Positions 44,770 through 54,341 are shown, counted from the first letter of the stretch. The stretch: 64,000 nt of DNA from Chryseobacterium aureum (GCF_003971235.1 NZ_CP034661.1:186001-250000), one strand, 5' to 3'. Notes: generated by a model from the sequence alone, not told the origin. Made by a program: numbers and translations.

Positions 44770-45651
44770 TTATTTGGGAAGCCCTTTTTTCAATGCGTTA
44801 TTTGCTATTTCTACCGCTTTTCTTTCTTTCCAGTCCATATACCTTTTTTTGTACCGTCCTTTCATAAAGTTATCAAAATTACGCTGAATAGCGAGGTTCC
44901 ATAGAGAATGCGCCTTTACAGCCCAGCTCTTGTCCCATGCACGCAGAGAGATAGAGAAAGAGCCGTCCAGATATTTCATCCAGTGCCACCAGCCGGTAGG
45001 CATGAATAAAGTATCACCATGTTCAAGAAAACACTCGATGCCTTCAATACCATCCAAAGCCGGAAATTTCTCAAAATCAGGATTGGCAATATCATAATCT
45101 TCCAGTGCATACGTAGCATAAGGAAGTTTGTAAAGTCTTGATTTCCATTTGTATTCAAATAATAAAACATGCTTTCTTCCATTGAAATGGGTGTGGAAAA
45201 TATGAGGCATATCAATATCATAATGAAGGAAAGTCACCGAACCCTTACCTCCGAAAAACATACTCGGATACTTATCCAAAAATCCTCCCATCAGGTTCTT
45301 GGGCGGAACATAATCTTCCAGAAGTTTAGGGGCAAACTTGATAGGATCAAAGAAAAATATTCTCAGATCTGTAGGTTCACGCTGAATAAGGTCAACGTAA
45401 TCACGGAATTGCATTTTCGTCGTTGGGGTATTAATAGGAGCGGCAGGATCTGCTTTGGAACTGTCATAAAGGGGAACTTCAACATCTCCTACTACTTCTT
45501 TCATATACTCCATTGTCCATTTTTGGTAGGCAGGCCATTTTCTTGCCATATTTCTGATTACCACTGGCTTACATGGCTTTAGATATTTTTCTCGGAAATC
45601 TTCTTGCGAAATATCATCTACAATATCAATTGGTTTAAGGATTATTCCCAT
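44770..45651 (-). CDS. Cupin-8 / JmjC-like Fe(II)-2-oxoglutarate oxygenase
   Basis: A 293-residue member of the cupin-like-8 family, related to FIH and JmjC hydroxylases. The N-terminus has the typical KYLKPCKPVVIRNMARKWPAYQKWT. The iron site would be His and Asp in FLHYDIDMPHIFHTHF plus the distal His of MPTGWWHWMKYL, and Lys in NGRKHVLLF is placed to hold 2-oxoglutarate. It likely hydroxylates a protein or small molecule. The last 40 residues are basic (KGRYKKRYMDWKERKAVEI). No genomic partner is evident. Confidence 0.82.
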   Translation of the reverse strand: MGIILKPIDIVDDISQEDFREKYLKPCKPVVIRNMARKWPAYQKWTMEYMKEVVGDVEVPLYDSSKADPAAPINTPTTKMQFRDYVDLIQREPTDLRIFFFDPIKFAPKLLEDYVPPKNLMGGFLDKYPSMFFGGKGSVTFLHYDIDMPHIFHTHFNGRKHVLLFEYKWKSRLYKLPYATYALEDYDIANPDFEKFPALDGIEGIECFLEHGDTLFMPTGWWHWMKYLDGSFSISLRAWDKSWAVKAHSLWNLAIQRNFDNFMKGRYKKRYMDWKERKAVEIANNALKKGLPK

Positions 45652-45887
45652 TCGTTCAAATTATTAAGCTAAAGTATTAAATATTTACGATAATAAAATG
45701 AAAAGAATTAAAATTATTTGGAATTGATATAAATAAATGGTAAAATACATATTCGGACGTCCTTTTATTGGAGTTATTATACGGGATTTACCGTCTCTGA
45801 GCTTTTAAAACAGGCTGCCTTTCTGCTGTAAAAGAAGAGTTGTAAAATATAATAATTGTATGTATCATTGTGGTATTAAAAACAATC

Positions 45888-47183
45888 ATGAAACACCTTT
45901 CATCACTATTTCTTTTACTCGCTTTTTCCTATGCTTTTTCCCAGAAAACAGTCAAAATTTTTACTTCGGATATTGATCATTTTTGGGTAGCTTATGACAG
46001 CATTCAAAAAACGGACAACGATTCCAAAAAGCTGGACCTGATCAAAAGATTGTATACCGATAAAGCTACAAAAGGGCTGAAGGCTTTTATGAACGCCAGA
46101 GATTATAATGACAGTGTTTATGTAAAAAATATTGAGAAATATCCCAAATTCTGGAATTCGGTAAGACCCAATACGCTGACGATAAAAACCAAAACCAAAG
46201 AGCTGGAAGCCAGTGTCGTAAGGTTGAAAGAAATCTATCCCGGACTAAAAGATGCTGAAATGTATTTTACCATCGGCGGCCTTAATTCCGGAGGAACCGT
46301 CAGTGGAAATATGGTACTGGTAGGAGCTGAACTGGGCACCGGACTTCCCTCTACAGATGTTTCAGAATTTCAGGATGAATGGCTGAAAGGAGTTTTTGCA
46401 AAACAGTCTCTGGATAATATTGTATCCCTGAATATTCATGAATATATCCATACCCAGCAAACCGGAGACCGCAGAAGGGTATTGAACCAGTCTATCAAAG
46501 AAGGATCTTGTGACCTGATTTCAGAGCTTGTTATACATCAACCTCTGGAAAGAAAATACCTGTCGTATGGAAGGGCCCATGCAGATAAAGTGAAAAACCT
46601 GTTTAAAAAAGAAATGTTCACCGCCAATTTTGCCAACTGGCTTTACAATGGGAGAGATAAGGGAGAAAGTGCAGATTTGGGATATTACATAGGCTATGAA
46701 ATCAGTAAGTTATATTACCAGAATGCTAAAGATAAAAAAAAGGCCGTCAAAGATATCATTGAGCTGAACTACGATAATGATAAAGCTGTAGAGGATTTTC
46801 TTACCCAATCTAAGTTTTTTGAAGAAAAAACAAAAGACCTGATGAAGGAATACCGTAAGAACTCGCCCGTTGTTGTGAAAATGGATCCTGGGAATGGGTC
46901 TGTAGGCGTCAATCCTGATACAAAGGAAATACGGATCACTTTTTCAAAAGAAATGGTGCCGGAGTATTATTCTTTCAATCTTTCTGATAAGGGTAAAGAA
47001 TATATGCCCATTACCAAAGTGATAGGGATGGAAAATAATGATAAAACTTTAGTTCTGGGAGTAGATCTTAAACCCAATAAAGAATATGAATTTATACTCA
47101 GTAATAAAAGTTTCAGGTCAAAAAAAGGCTATTCTCTGAAAGACGAGAAGCTTCTTATAAGGTTTAAGACGGGAAACCAATAA
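45888..47183 (+). CDS. Exported HExxH metallopeptidase with C-terminal Ig-like domain
   Basis: A 431-residue protein starting at the ATG at 45888, which exposes a signal peptide (KHLSSLFLLLAFSYAFSQ); an ATG at 45870 hides it. The zinc site is IHEYIHTQQ (HEYIH at about 184-188), with a plausible third ligand Glu in KEGSCDLISELV about 25 residues later, so a gluzincin related to DUF2268-type peptidases. The C-terminus (about 320-430) is a Big_5-like Ig domain, DPGNGSVGVNPDTKEIRITFSKEM. It heads a run of small membrane genes that may not share its role. Confidence 0.75.
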   Translation: MKHLSSLFLLLAFSYAFSQKTVKIFTSDIDHFWVAYDSIQKTDNDSKKLDLIKRLYTDKATKGLKAFMNARDYNDSVYVKNIEKYPKFWNSVRPNTLTIKTKTKELEASVVRLKEIYPGLKDAEMYFTIGGLNSGGTVSGNMVLVGAELGTGLPSTDVSEFQDEWLKGVFAKQSLDNIVSLNIHEYIHTQQTGDRRRVLNQSIKEGSCDLISELVIHQPLERKYLSYGRAHADKVKNLFKKEMFTANFANWLYNGRDKGESADLGYYIGYEISKLYYQNAKDKKKAVKDIIELNYDNDKAVEDFLTQSKFFEEKTKDLMKEYRKNSPVVVKMDPGNGSVGVNPDTKEIRITFSKEMVPEYYSFNLSDKGKEYMPITKVIGMENNDKTLVLGVDLKPNKEYEFILSNKSFRSKKGYSLKDEKLLIRFKTGNQ

Positions 47184-47191
47184 TTGGATTG

Positions 47192-47449
47192 ATGATGGAT
47201 GATAAACAACTTTTATATACCACATCAATAGTTTGCTTTTTGATTATTATCTTATCTTTTAAGCATAATAAAAAATTCGGAACCGTCAATGTAGTCTTGT
47301 TTTGCCTGTACAATTCTGTACTGTATTATCATTTTATATTCGACAGCAGTGGAGGAGCCGGTCTTGTATGGTGGTTTTTCCTGTTGGCGTTATCGGCATT
47401 TCAGATGCTGATAATATTGATTTATTTTGTGATCAGAGCCTGTCAATAG
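47192..47449 (+). CDS. Small membrane protein
   Basis: An 85-residue protein with three hydrophobic segments (about 8-21, 29-47 and 56-82) and no recognisable family. An in-frame TTG lies at 47189, and an ATG at 47195 is a further alternative. It starts 8 bases past the peptidase stop, so the two are probably translated from one message. It could be an accessory or immunity-type partner of the peptidase, or simply a small integral membrane protein. Confidence 0.6.
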   Translation: MMDDKQLLYTTSIVCFLIIILSFKHNKKFGTVNVVLFCLYNSVLYYHFIFDSSGGAGLVWWFFLLALSAFQMLIILIYFVIRACQ

Positions 47450-47489
47450 AGAGGTAAAATATGATTTTTAAAGTCTTAAAAAGAAAGTG

Positions 47490-47729
47490 ATGAAGAAAAA
47501 TATAGTAAGCGTATTTGTCATAAACGTTATGATATTGTCTTTGACAGCCTATATTTTGGGGCTTACGGACTCTGCATTCACACAGGTTTATCCTTCGGAG
47601 AATCATTTTTCGTACCTGCTTAATTCCATAAAGTATTTTGTGCTTTGGGTGCTGCCTTACTGGTGGCTGATCATTATAGGGGGTGCTTTATTACTCACTT
47701 TTTTATATTATATCATTAGAAAAAAATGA
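47490..47729 (+). CDS. Small two-segment membrane protein
   Basis: A 79-residue protein with hydrophobic stretches at about 5-25 and 46-76 and a basic end (YYIIRKK). A GTG at 47487 is in frame directly before the ATG. It lies 40 bases after the previous small membrane gene and 60 before the ABC permease, all on the same strand. Family unknown. Confidence 0.58.
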   Translation: MKKNIVSVFVINVMILSLTAYILGLTDSAFTQVYPSENHFSYLLNSIKYFVLWVLPYWWLIIIGGALLLTFLYYIIRKK

Positions 47730-47789
47730 GGTATAGATGTATCATACTTCTGTTAAAATAGCTAACTTTAAAATCTTCAGTTAATCCTT

Positions 47790-48701
47790 TTGAAAAAAAT
47801 TTCACATCATCTAACATTCAGATTCTATCAAACTTTCAGACTGTTAAATCTGAATCCGAGAGCAGGCGTTCCTGTATTGATTATTCTTGGAATTCTGATG
47901 ATCATGAAGCTGCCGGAAAACGATTATTATCCGCCATTATTTTTTATGCTTACCCTGCTGTTTCACTATGAAAGGAAAGATATTCCTTTTCTGAAAAAAG
48001 TTTTTGTGAATGGCTGGCGGTGGGTTATTGTTCTGGAGGCTGCATGTATCGATATCATCCTCTTATGCGGAAATATCCATTATAAATGGGATGAAACGGT
48101 ATTGTTTTCACTGCCGCTATTGGTCTTACTGCCTTTTATCACTCCAAAAAACCAACCCTGGCTGACATTGCAGTGGAATGGTATTCCGGACGATTTATTT
48201 GAATGGAAAAGCTTCCTGAGAAAAAATACAGGATTGGCAATGCTGGGATTGTTGATGATAAGCTCCTCGTCTTATCATCCTGTAACTCTTTTTCTGGCAG
48301 GATTTTTTGCATTGGATTATATCTCGCATGTTTATGAACCCAATGAAAACAAAGAAATGCTGGAAATGTATTTCAGAAAATATACCCTGAAAGAGAAAAT
48401 CAGAAGAAATTCTTTGTTTTTTAATATTTTACTGTCGCCGGCTTACGGTCTGTTTCTGATCCTGAATCCTGCCGAAAGCCTGTATCTGCTTTATTATTTT
48501 ACTTTTATGAATCTGTATTTTTTACTGATTTTAACCAGGAAATATAAACAGTATCATTATAAAGAAAAGAATAATTATTTTAATATGGGAGTTTTTATTG
48601 AGTATACAATATGCAGCATCACCATTCTCCCAGCCGTATTTTTGCTGAAAAAAAATATCAAAGAAGCTTATCAAAATATCAGGACCTATGTTGGAGATTA
48701 A
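47790..48701 (+). CDS. ABC exporter membrane subunit, probable TTG start
   Basis: A 303-residue hydrophobic protein with six or more membrane segments, sharing its end with the ABC ATPase start by a 14-base overlap, the hallmark of a permease/ATPase pair. The first in-frame start is TTG at 47790 (TTGAAAAAAATTTC); the next ATG would remove the basic N-terminal helix KKISHHLTFRFYQTFRLLNLNPRAG, so I keep TTG. Without a cognate binding protein it should be an exporter. Its sequence is not like a family I can name beyond ABC-2-type permeases. Confidence 0.72.
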   Translation: MKKISHHLTFRFYQTFRLLNLNPRAGVPVLIILGILMIMKLPENDYYPPLFFMLTLLFHYERKDIPFLKKVFVNGWRWVIVLEAACIDIILLCGNIHYKWDETVLFSLPLLVLLPFITPKNQPWLTLQWNGIPDDLFEWKSFLRKNTGLAMLGLLMISSSSYHPVTLFLAGFFALDYISHVYEPNENKEMLEMYFRKYTLKEKIRRNSLFFNILLSPAYGLFLILNPAESLYLLYYFTFMNLYFLLILTRKYKQYHYKEKNNYFNMGVFIEYTICSITILPAVFLLKKNIKEAYQNIRTYVGD

Positions 48702-49323
48702 AAATATACACGTTCAGTTTAAAAATCAGAAAGTTTTAAACGATCTGAATCTATCTATAGAAGCAGGCTGTATTATAGGATTGCTTGGGAAAAATGGAGC
48801 AGGAAAGACCACTTTGTTTGAAGCCCTGTACCAAAGTGTTCCTTTTTCAGGGAATATTACCTGGAAGAACGAACAACTGAAAAGGGAAATGATTTCCTAT
48901 CTTGAAACTGAAAACTACTTTTATCCTTATATTACGGGTGAAGAGTATCTTGCTTATTTTACCTCAAAAAAAGAAAATGAAATCAAAGAAATTATTGAAA
49001 AATTTAATCTCCCTTTGAAAAAATATGTACAGTATTACTCCAGCGGAATGAAGAAAAAACTCGCACTTACCGGAATGCTGATGCTGGATAAACCCATCAA
49101 TATTCTGGATGAGCCTTTCAATGGGGTTGATTTTGAGGGAGTTCATCTTCTTTATGACATCATCAGACAACTGAAATCCGAAAACAAGATTGTTATTGTG
49201 AGTTCCCATATCATTGAAACGCTGTTTCATACCTGTGATACAATAGCCTTCCTGAAAGAAGGTAAAATTGAGAAAATATACAGGAAAGAAGAATTCAGCC
49301 AGCTGAATATGCTTAAGTTCTAA
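48688..49323 (+). CDS. ABC transporter ATP-binding protein
   Basis: A 211-residue ABC ATPase. Walker A is GLLGKNGAGKTT (about 31-42), the signature is YSSGMKKKLAL (about 117-127), Walker B is INILDEPFNGVD and the switch His is in VIVSSHI. The Q-loop position reads ISYLETENYF, with Glu where Gln is usual. Length and style match the single-domain ATPases of ABC-2-type exporters. It overlaps the permease gene by 14 bases and powers it. Confidence 0.9.
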   Translation: MLEIKNIHVQFKNQKVLNDLNLSIEAGCIIGLLGKNGAGKTTLFEALYQSVPFSGNITWKNEQLKREMISYLETENYFYPYITGEEYLAYFTSKKENEIKEIIEKFNLPLKKYVQYYSSGMKKKLALTGMLMLDKPINILDEPFNGVDFEGVHLLYDIIRQLKSENKIVIVSSHIIETLFHTCDTIAFLKEGKIEKIYRKEEFSQLNMLKF

Positions 49324-49439
49324 GTGTAAAACTTTAAAATTTTAACAATTGAAATCAAGCCGGTTTTTTGAATTTTCATTAAATTACTTTTTAGATAACC
49401 CTTGTTTTTCATAAAGTGTAACGGTAAAAAAACATACCT

Positions 49440-49796
49440 ATGCCTGAATTTTTTCATGATAAAAGACTTTATTACACGCCTATTGAATTTGCTTTAAGCC
49501 ACATCGGAGGAACCTGGAAAATGCCCGTCCTTTGGAGGCTTCAGGAAAAACCTCTCCGTTTCAGTGAGCTCAAAAAGGATATTCCTCACATTACAGATAA
49601 AATGCTGACCAGCCAGCTGCGCGAACTGGAAGCTAAAGAAATGATCCACCGTGAAGTATTTCCTGTAGTTCCGCCGAAAGTGGAATACAGCCTTACAGAG
49701 AAAGGAAAAAAGGCAATCCCGGTGATTGAAACCATCATGAGCTTCGGGTATGATCTGATTAAAGACGAAGGAATTGTCTTTCCGCCCAAAGAATGA
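49440..49796 (+). CDS. HxlR-family winged-helix regulator
   Basis: A 118-residue MarR-like regulator of the HxlR family, with YTPIEFALSHIGGTWKMPVLWRLQEKPLRFSELKKDIPHITDKMLTSQLRELEAKEMIHREVFPVVPPKVEYSLTEKGKKAIPVI covering the whole fold. The typical N-terminal Cys is absent, so it may not sense thiol oxidation like YodB. It sits 66 bases upstream of an LLM flavin oxidoreductase on the same strand, a common pairing with HxlR controlling the enzyme. Confidence 0.88.
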   Translation: MPEFFHDKRLYYTPIEFALSHIGGTWKMPVLWRLQEKPLRFSELKKDIPHITDKMLTSQLRELEAKEMIHREVFPVVPPKVEYSLTEKGKKAIPVIETIMSFGYDLIKDEGIVFPPKE

Positions 49797-49862
49797 TCAA
49801 CGCAGATTTCTGCATACAATAAAGCTTTTTTTATACCTTCACCATAAAATTGATTCTACAGT

Positions 49863-50858
49863 ATGAAGCTGAAATTAGGGATATTAGACCAGTCGCCTAC
49901 AACAATGGGTGGGAATGCGGCATCTGCATTGGAAAACAGCATCAGTCTTGCTTTATGGGCTGAAGAAACAGGTTTTCACAGCATCATGTATTCTGAACAT
50001 CATGGTGTAGAAGCGTACGGAAGCTCCAGCCCTGAATTACTGTCCGCTATCGTACTCACCAAAACCAACCGGATCAAAGTAGGAACAGCCGGCATTATGA
50101 TGCGCAACTATTCAGCTTATAAAATCGTGGAATGGGCTAAATTACTTTCAACGCTATTCCCTGAACGCTTTATTCTCGGATTGGGAAAAGCTCCCGGAGG
50201 ACTGAAAGACGCAGTGATGGCTTTGAATAATCATAAACCAGTTGTTTTGTCCAATATGGAGACGAAGCTGGAAGAAGTTATTCAACTGATCAGAGATGAA
50301 AAAGGAGTTTATGATGGGCTTATTGCACAGCCTACCCAGGTAAAGCATATTCCTGAGATCATGTGGCTGGGTTCAGGAATGACTTCAGCAAAAGAAGCAG
50401 CAAAACATGGCATAGGGTATTCTTTTGCCGCTTTTATGAACAGTGAGAACGGCATGGAAAATACAGCATATTATCTGAGAGAGTTTGATAAAACCCAATA
50501 TTTTTCTCAGCCCTCATTACAGATTACAGTCGCGGTATCCGTGGCAGAAACGGTGGATCAGGCCAGAAGAAATGCTTATGGAATGGCCTATCAGTTTTTA
50601 CAGTCGCGGAAGCTGGCCAGTCCCAATGCCGTTTTTCCGGCTGAAGAAATAGAGCAAATAATTCTAGGTACTGAGGATGAAGATGAGTTTTTCACAGTTT
50701 TAAACAGGATTATTATAGAAACACCCCAGACTGTTCATCAGAAATTACAGCAGGTAGCCGAAAAATACAATACGGATAATCTCCTGATATTATGCAATAT
50801 GCATCGGGAAGAAGACCGTGTTAATACCTATAAGAGTATCATTGAAAATACTCAATAA
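49863..50858 (+). CDS. LLM-class flavin-dependent oxidoreductase
   Basis: A 331-residue luciferase-like monooxygenase. The N-terminus (LGILDQSPTTMGGNAASALENSISLALWAEETGFHSIMYSEHHG) and the RIKVGTAGIMMRNYSAYKIVEWAKLLSTLFPERFILGLGKAPGG block are typical of the group-1 LLM proteins that use reduced FMN and oxygen. The substrate is unknown. It is probably regulated by the adjacent HxlR gene. Confidence 0.88.
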   Translation: MKLKLGILDQSPTTMGGNAASALENSISLALWAEETGFHSIMYSEHHGVEAYGSSSPELLSAIVLTKTNRIKVGTAGIMMRNYSAYKIVEWAKLLSTLFPERFILGLGKAPGGLKDAVMALNNHKPVVLSNMETKLEEVIQLIRDEKGVYDGLIAQPTQVKHIPEIMWLGSGMTSAKEAAKHGIGYSFAAFMNSENGMENTAYYLREFDKTQYFSQPSLQITVAVSVAETVDQARRNAYGMAYQFLQSRKLASPNAVFPAEEIEQIILGTEDEDEFFTVLNRIIIETPQTVHQKLQQVAEKYNTDNLLILCNMHREEDRVNTYKSIIENTQ

Positions 50859-50915
50859 CCCTGCAGAATATTTAAAGATGGGATATAAAGGGTATATTTT
50901 AATAATCAATTAAGC

Positions 50916-51482
50916 ATGAGGAAGGATAATTCGATAGTATATATCATGACAGGTGGTCCCGGAGGAGGAAAAACGACTTTACTTGATGAATTAAGCAAAA
51001 AAGGACTTACAACGGTTCCGGAAGAAGGCAGAAAAATTATAAAAGAACAGATTCATATTGGTGGAGAGGGACTTCCCTGGCGGGATAAGGAACTTTTTGC
51101 TCATCTGATGTTTAAGGAGTCTGTTAAAACGTATAGAAGAATCAGGCAGCTCCTGAACCCGAAACCCGTTTTCTTTGACCGTGGAATTTTGGACACGCTG
51201 GGTTATATGAGGCTTGAAAATATTCCCATTCCGGCATCAATGGAAGCAAAAGCCATAGAAATGACTTATAATACCCCTGTTTTTATTCTGCCGCCGTGGA
51301 AAGAAATCTACGAAAATGACCCGGAAAGAAAGCAAAGCATAGAAAAAGCTGTTCTTACTTTTGAATGTATGAAAGATATTTATCGCGATTACAGCTATAG
51401 CCTTGTAGAAGTTCCGAAAGTTTCAGTAGAGGAAAGAGCAAACTTTATACTGGATGCTATTTCGTATACTCATTGTGAATAA
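50916..51482 (+). CDS. AAA-family ATPase / kinase-like P-loop protein
   Basis: A 188-residue P-loop protein of the AAA_28 group. Walker A is TGGPGGGKTTLLDEL at about 12-26, a Walker B-like VFFDRGILD is at about 86-94, and an Arg-rich lid is near 130. Members resemble nucleoside and nicotinamide-riboside kinases more than AAA+ motors, so phosphotransfer to a small molecule is plausible. It lies 29 bases before a DUF6624 gene and the two are likely co-transcribed. Confidence 0.82.
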   Translation: MRKDNSIVYIMTGGPGGGKTTLLDELSKKGLTTVPEEGRKIIKEQIHIGGEGLPWRDKELFAHLMFKESVKTYRRIRQLLNPKPVFFDRGILDTLGYMRLENIPIPASMEAKAIEMTYNTPVFILPPWKEIYENDPERKQSIEKAVLTFECMKDIYRDYSYSLVEVPKVSVEERANFILDAISYTHCE

Positions 51483-51511
51483 TTGCTCAATCATCAATAA
51501 TCATTTGTAAT

Positions 51512-52075
51512 ATGAACCATTTTCCCTTTGAAAAACAGCTTATTGAAATGGCCAGCAAAGACCTTTCTCTCAGAGAAAAGCTCTTAAAAGCAGGTAAATT
51601 ATCCGGAGGTTATCATCCTGAAATGGAAAAAATTCACAGAGCTAATGCAGAGCAGCTTCGGGAAATTATATCGGAGATAGGTTTTCCTACAATTTCAAAG
51701 GTGGGTAAAAAAGCAAGTGATGCAGCATGGCTGATCATCCAGCATTCCATTGGAGAACCGGAATTGATGAAAAAATGCCTGGTTATGATGGACGAAAACA
51801 GTGAAGATATAAATCTTACGAATAAAGCCTATTTGTATGACCGGATTCAGGTCTTTCAAAGTAAGCCGCAAAAATACGGAACACAGCTGACAGCGGATGG
51901 AGCTATTTATCCTGTCGAAAATAAAGAAAACTTAAATCAGGAGCGTGAAAAAGTAAATTTGCCAACACTTTCAAGGGAGGAAATCAATACAATTCCGGCG
52001 CCAGAAGAAATTCCGGAAATAGAAAGTAAAGATCCGGGCTATACAGTCTGGCGAAAAAAAACAGGCTGGATTTAA
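51512..52075 (+). CDS. DUF6624 family protein
   Basis: A 187-residue protein with the DUF6624 pattern: HPEMEKIHRANAEQLREIISEIGFPTISKVGKKASDAAWLIIQHSIGEPELMKKCLVMM, then YLYDRIQVFQSKPQKYGTQLTADGAIYPVENKENLN. The function of the family is unknown. It has no signal peptide here. It follows the AAA_28 protein by 29 bases and may be its partner; this is inferred from spacing alone. Confidence 0.78.
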   Translation: MNHFPFEKQLIEMASKDLSLREKLLKAGKLSGGYHPEMEKIHRANAEQLREIISEIGFPTISKVGKKASDAAWLIIQHSIGEPELMKKCLVMMDENSEDINLTNKAYLYDRIQVFQSKPQKYGTQLTADGAIYPVENKENLNQEREKVNLPTLSREEINTIPAPEEIPEIESKDPGYTVWRKKTGWI

Positions 52076-52118
52076 AGCAATATTGTATTTCGTATTGGTA
52101 TTCTGATGGGTTCTGGTT

Positions 52119-52442
52119 TTACTCCTTCAGTAAGGGTCTTGGGTCAAACAGTAGTTTTAAAGACTGAATTTTTTCATTTTTGATTTCATACCATCCTGAA
52201 GCTTCTATTGATTTTTCTCCCATGTCAATCATATACCAGAAACATACGTCTTCACCTGCTGTAAAAGTCTTAAGAATTTCATACTTAAATTTCATCTGCT
52301 TCATATCCTGGATGTAAACAGAAGCGCCATCTCTCTTTCCCAATACGCCAATAAATTTAAAATCAGCATCCAGGCAGCTTTCCGCCATGTCAAAATTTTC
52401 TTCATTCAGATATTGGATAAATTGTTCCGCTGTATTATGCAT
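52119..52442 (-). CDS. NTF2-like / SnoaL-like fold protein
   Basis: A 107-residue protein with the helix-then-sheet pattern of the NTF2-like superfamily: AEQFIQYLNEENFDMAESCLDADFKFIGVLGKRDGASVYIQDMK, then FTAGEDVCFWYMIDM and SGWYEIKNEKIQSLKLLFDPRPL. Such proteins are small isomerases, cyclases or stress proteins. A TAACTTTG -7 match lies at 52472-52465 on the minus strand. Its role cannot be inferred from the neighbours. Confidence 0.72.
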   Translation of the reverse strand: MHNTAEQFIQYLNEENFDMAESCLDADFKFIGVLGKRDGASVYIQDMKQMKFKYEILKTFTAGEDVCFWYMIDMGEKSIEASGWYEIKNEKIQSLKLLFDPRPLLKE

Positions 52443-52530
52443 AAAAATATTTTTAGTGGTAACGCAAAGTTAACAGGTCAGATAAAATTGTATTTGTGAC
52501 TATGATCACAAAATATTTGATACTTTCTGG

Positions 52531-53667
52531 TTATTTTAAAGCGGGAATTCTGCCTTTAGCATAAGCAATCTGCTCTTTTTCCTTTTCTTCATCCGGTTTG
52601 TTTTTAAGATACAGCTGATAATAGGTTGATGCATTTTTAGGCTGTTTCAGATGGAGATCATAAAGAAGTCCCAAACGATAATAAATAATATTGCTCGCCC
52701 CAAAGGTTAATCCTCTCTTGTAAGCCGTAACGGCATCATTATATTGGTTTTTAGCTTCATAAATCCCTGCCAGCGCAGCATAGTAAAGAGTGGTGTGATC
52801 CGAAATAGCTTCATCGATCGTTTTTTGTGCATAGATCACAGCATTATGGTAATCTTTCAGTTCACGGTAGCTTAATGCCATGAAATAGAATATACTTTCG
52901 TTTTGTACACCCATTTCTTCCAGCATTTTATAAAGGCTGATGCATTGATGATACTCCTTTATATAAAAATAAGCCTGTCCCATATCATTCATCACATTTA
53001 CATCTGCATGGTTTTTCAGAAGTTTCTCACCAGTGTCAATCACTTCTGTATACTTGCCCAGCTGATTGGCAACGGGTAATAAAGCCTGTTGTAAAGTGAA
53101 ATTTTCAGGATCAGAAGCAATGGCGGTTTTTAATACATCATAAGCAGGTTTAAACTGTTTAAGGCCACTGTAAGTAAGAGAAAGATCATAAGCTACATCA
53201 GGATCTGTCGTATTCAGGGAATTGGCTTTTTTCAGATAATTAAGTTGGGATTCGGGAGTATCAGCAGAGGCCGCAAGCTGTTTATAAGCATTGAAATTGA
53301 GACTGTCCAGCTTAATAATCTGCTGAAGGTATCCCTTGGCATTTGATGCATGGCCACGTCTGGAATTGATGCTGGCCAGGCTGAATAGAGCAGGAATGTT
53401 ATCCGGTTGGATGGCATTGATTCTCTGATAATTTTTTTCAGCCTCCGGCAGCTTACCCGCCATCATATTACAGTAAGCTATTTGTGAAAGGGCTTTTATA
53501 TCCTGAGTGTCTCCCGGATAAATGCTTTGAAGGTATAGGGCAGCATCAGCATACCGTTGTGTTTCATAATATTCAAGAAGTTTTTCAGGATCAGTTTTTG
53601 CCGGCTGAGCACTGAAATTGTAAAAGCACAATAGAATACTACACAAACATATTCCTGGTTTCATCAT
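52531..53667 (-). CDS. Exported TPR-repeat protein
   Basis: A 378-residue protein with a signal peptide (LCSILLCFYNFSAQ) and about nine TPR units filling the rest (for example IAYCNMMAGKLPEAEKNYQRI, LASINSRRGHASNAKGYLQQI and YFYIKEYHQCISLYKMLEEM). It is a periplasmic or outer-membrane scaffold. A second ATG at 53664 is possible. It is alone on this strand with divergent DinB upstream, so no partner can be named. Confidence 0.83.
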   Translation of the reverse strand: MMKPGICLCSILLCFYNFSAQPAKTDPEKLLEYYETQRYADAALYLQSIYPGDTQDIKALSQIAYCNMMAGKLPEAEKNYQRINAIQPDNIPALFSLASINSRRGHASNAKGYLQQIIKLDSLNFNAYKQLAASADTPESQLNYLKKANSLNTTDPDVAYDLSLTYSGLKQFKPAYDVLKTAIASDPENFTLQQALLPVANQLGKYTEVIDTGEKLLKNHADVNVMNDMGQAYFYIKEYHQCISLYKMLEEMGVQNESIFYFMALSYRELKDYHNAVIYAQKTIDEAISDHTTLYYAALAGIYEAKNQYNDAVTAYKRGLTFGASNIIYYRLGLLYDLHLKQPKNASTYYQLYLKNKPDEEKEKEQIAYAKGRIPALK

Positions 53668-53837
53668 GGTTATTTTTTAACTAAAATATTCGATATTGAC
53701 TAAGTTTCCAAATTTTATACTCACTTATTCGGGATTTTTTTCATTTGTATGAATAATTTATAAAGAAAATCACAAGGATTTTCTATTGGAATGCTTAATT
53801 TCACACTCAATAAAGCATCTGATAAAGCCTCATAGAT

Positions 53838-54341
53838 ATGGAAATAAAAACCGTACAGTCATTCCTGGATTATTATGGAAAAATAAGAGAAAGAACCAGC
53901 AGGATCATAGACGTGGTACCTCCTGAGCATATTGATTTCACCTATAAACCCGGAAAGTTTACCATTGGAGATCAGATCAGGCATATTGCCTCGATAGAAC
54001 GGTATATGTATGGAGAAACCATTGCCGGGAAGAAAAGCGCTTATCCCGGATGTGGAAAAGAGCTGGCGGACGGTTATGAAAATACCGTTACGTTTTTTAA
54101 TGAGATGCACCACCAGACCCTGGACATCATCGGCAGACTTTCTGATGAGGATCTTACCAGAAAATGTTTAACCCCTGCCAACAACGAAATTTCTGTCTGG
54201 AAATGGCTTCGTGCTATGATAGAACATGAAATTCATCACAGAACGGAAATTTATATCTACCTGAACCTTCTGGATGTGAAGACCCCTCAGATCTACGGAT
54301 TTTCTGCAGAAGAAGTTCAGGAAATGAGTATAAAATTATAG
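53838..54341 (+). CDS. DinB-family putative metal-dependent enzyme
   Basis: A 167-residue four-helix-bundle protein of the DinB/YfiT family. Three His that commonly hold the metal are visible: HIASIERYMYGE (about 51), then HEIHHRTEIYIYLNLL at about 135-139. Some members are thiol transferases for bacillithiol or mycothiol-like thiols, others are unassigned. It stands alone before the S41 protease (74 bases). There is no signal peptide. Confidence 0.8.
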   Translation: MEIKTVQSFLDYYGKIRERTSRIIDVVPPEHIDFTYKPGKFTIGDQIRHIASIERYMYGETIAGKKSAYPGCGKELADGYENTVTFFNEMHHQTLDIIGRLSDEDLTRKCLTPANNEISVWKWLRAMIEHEIHHRTEIYIYLNLLDVKTPQIYGFSAEEVQEMSIKL

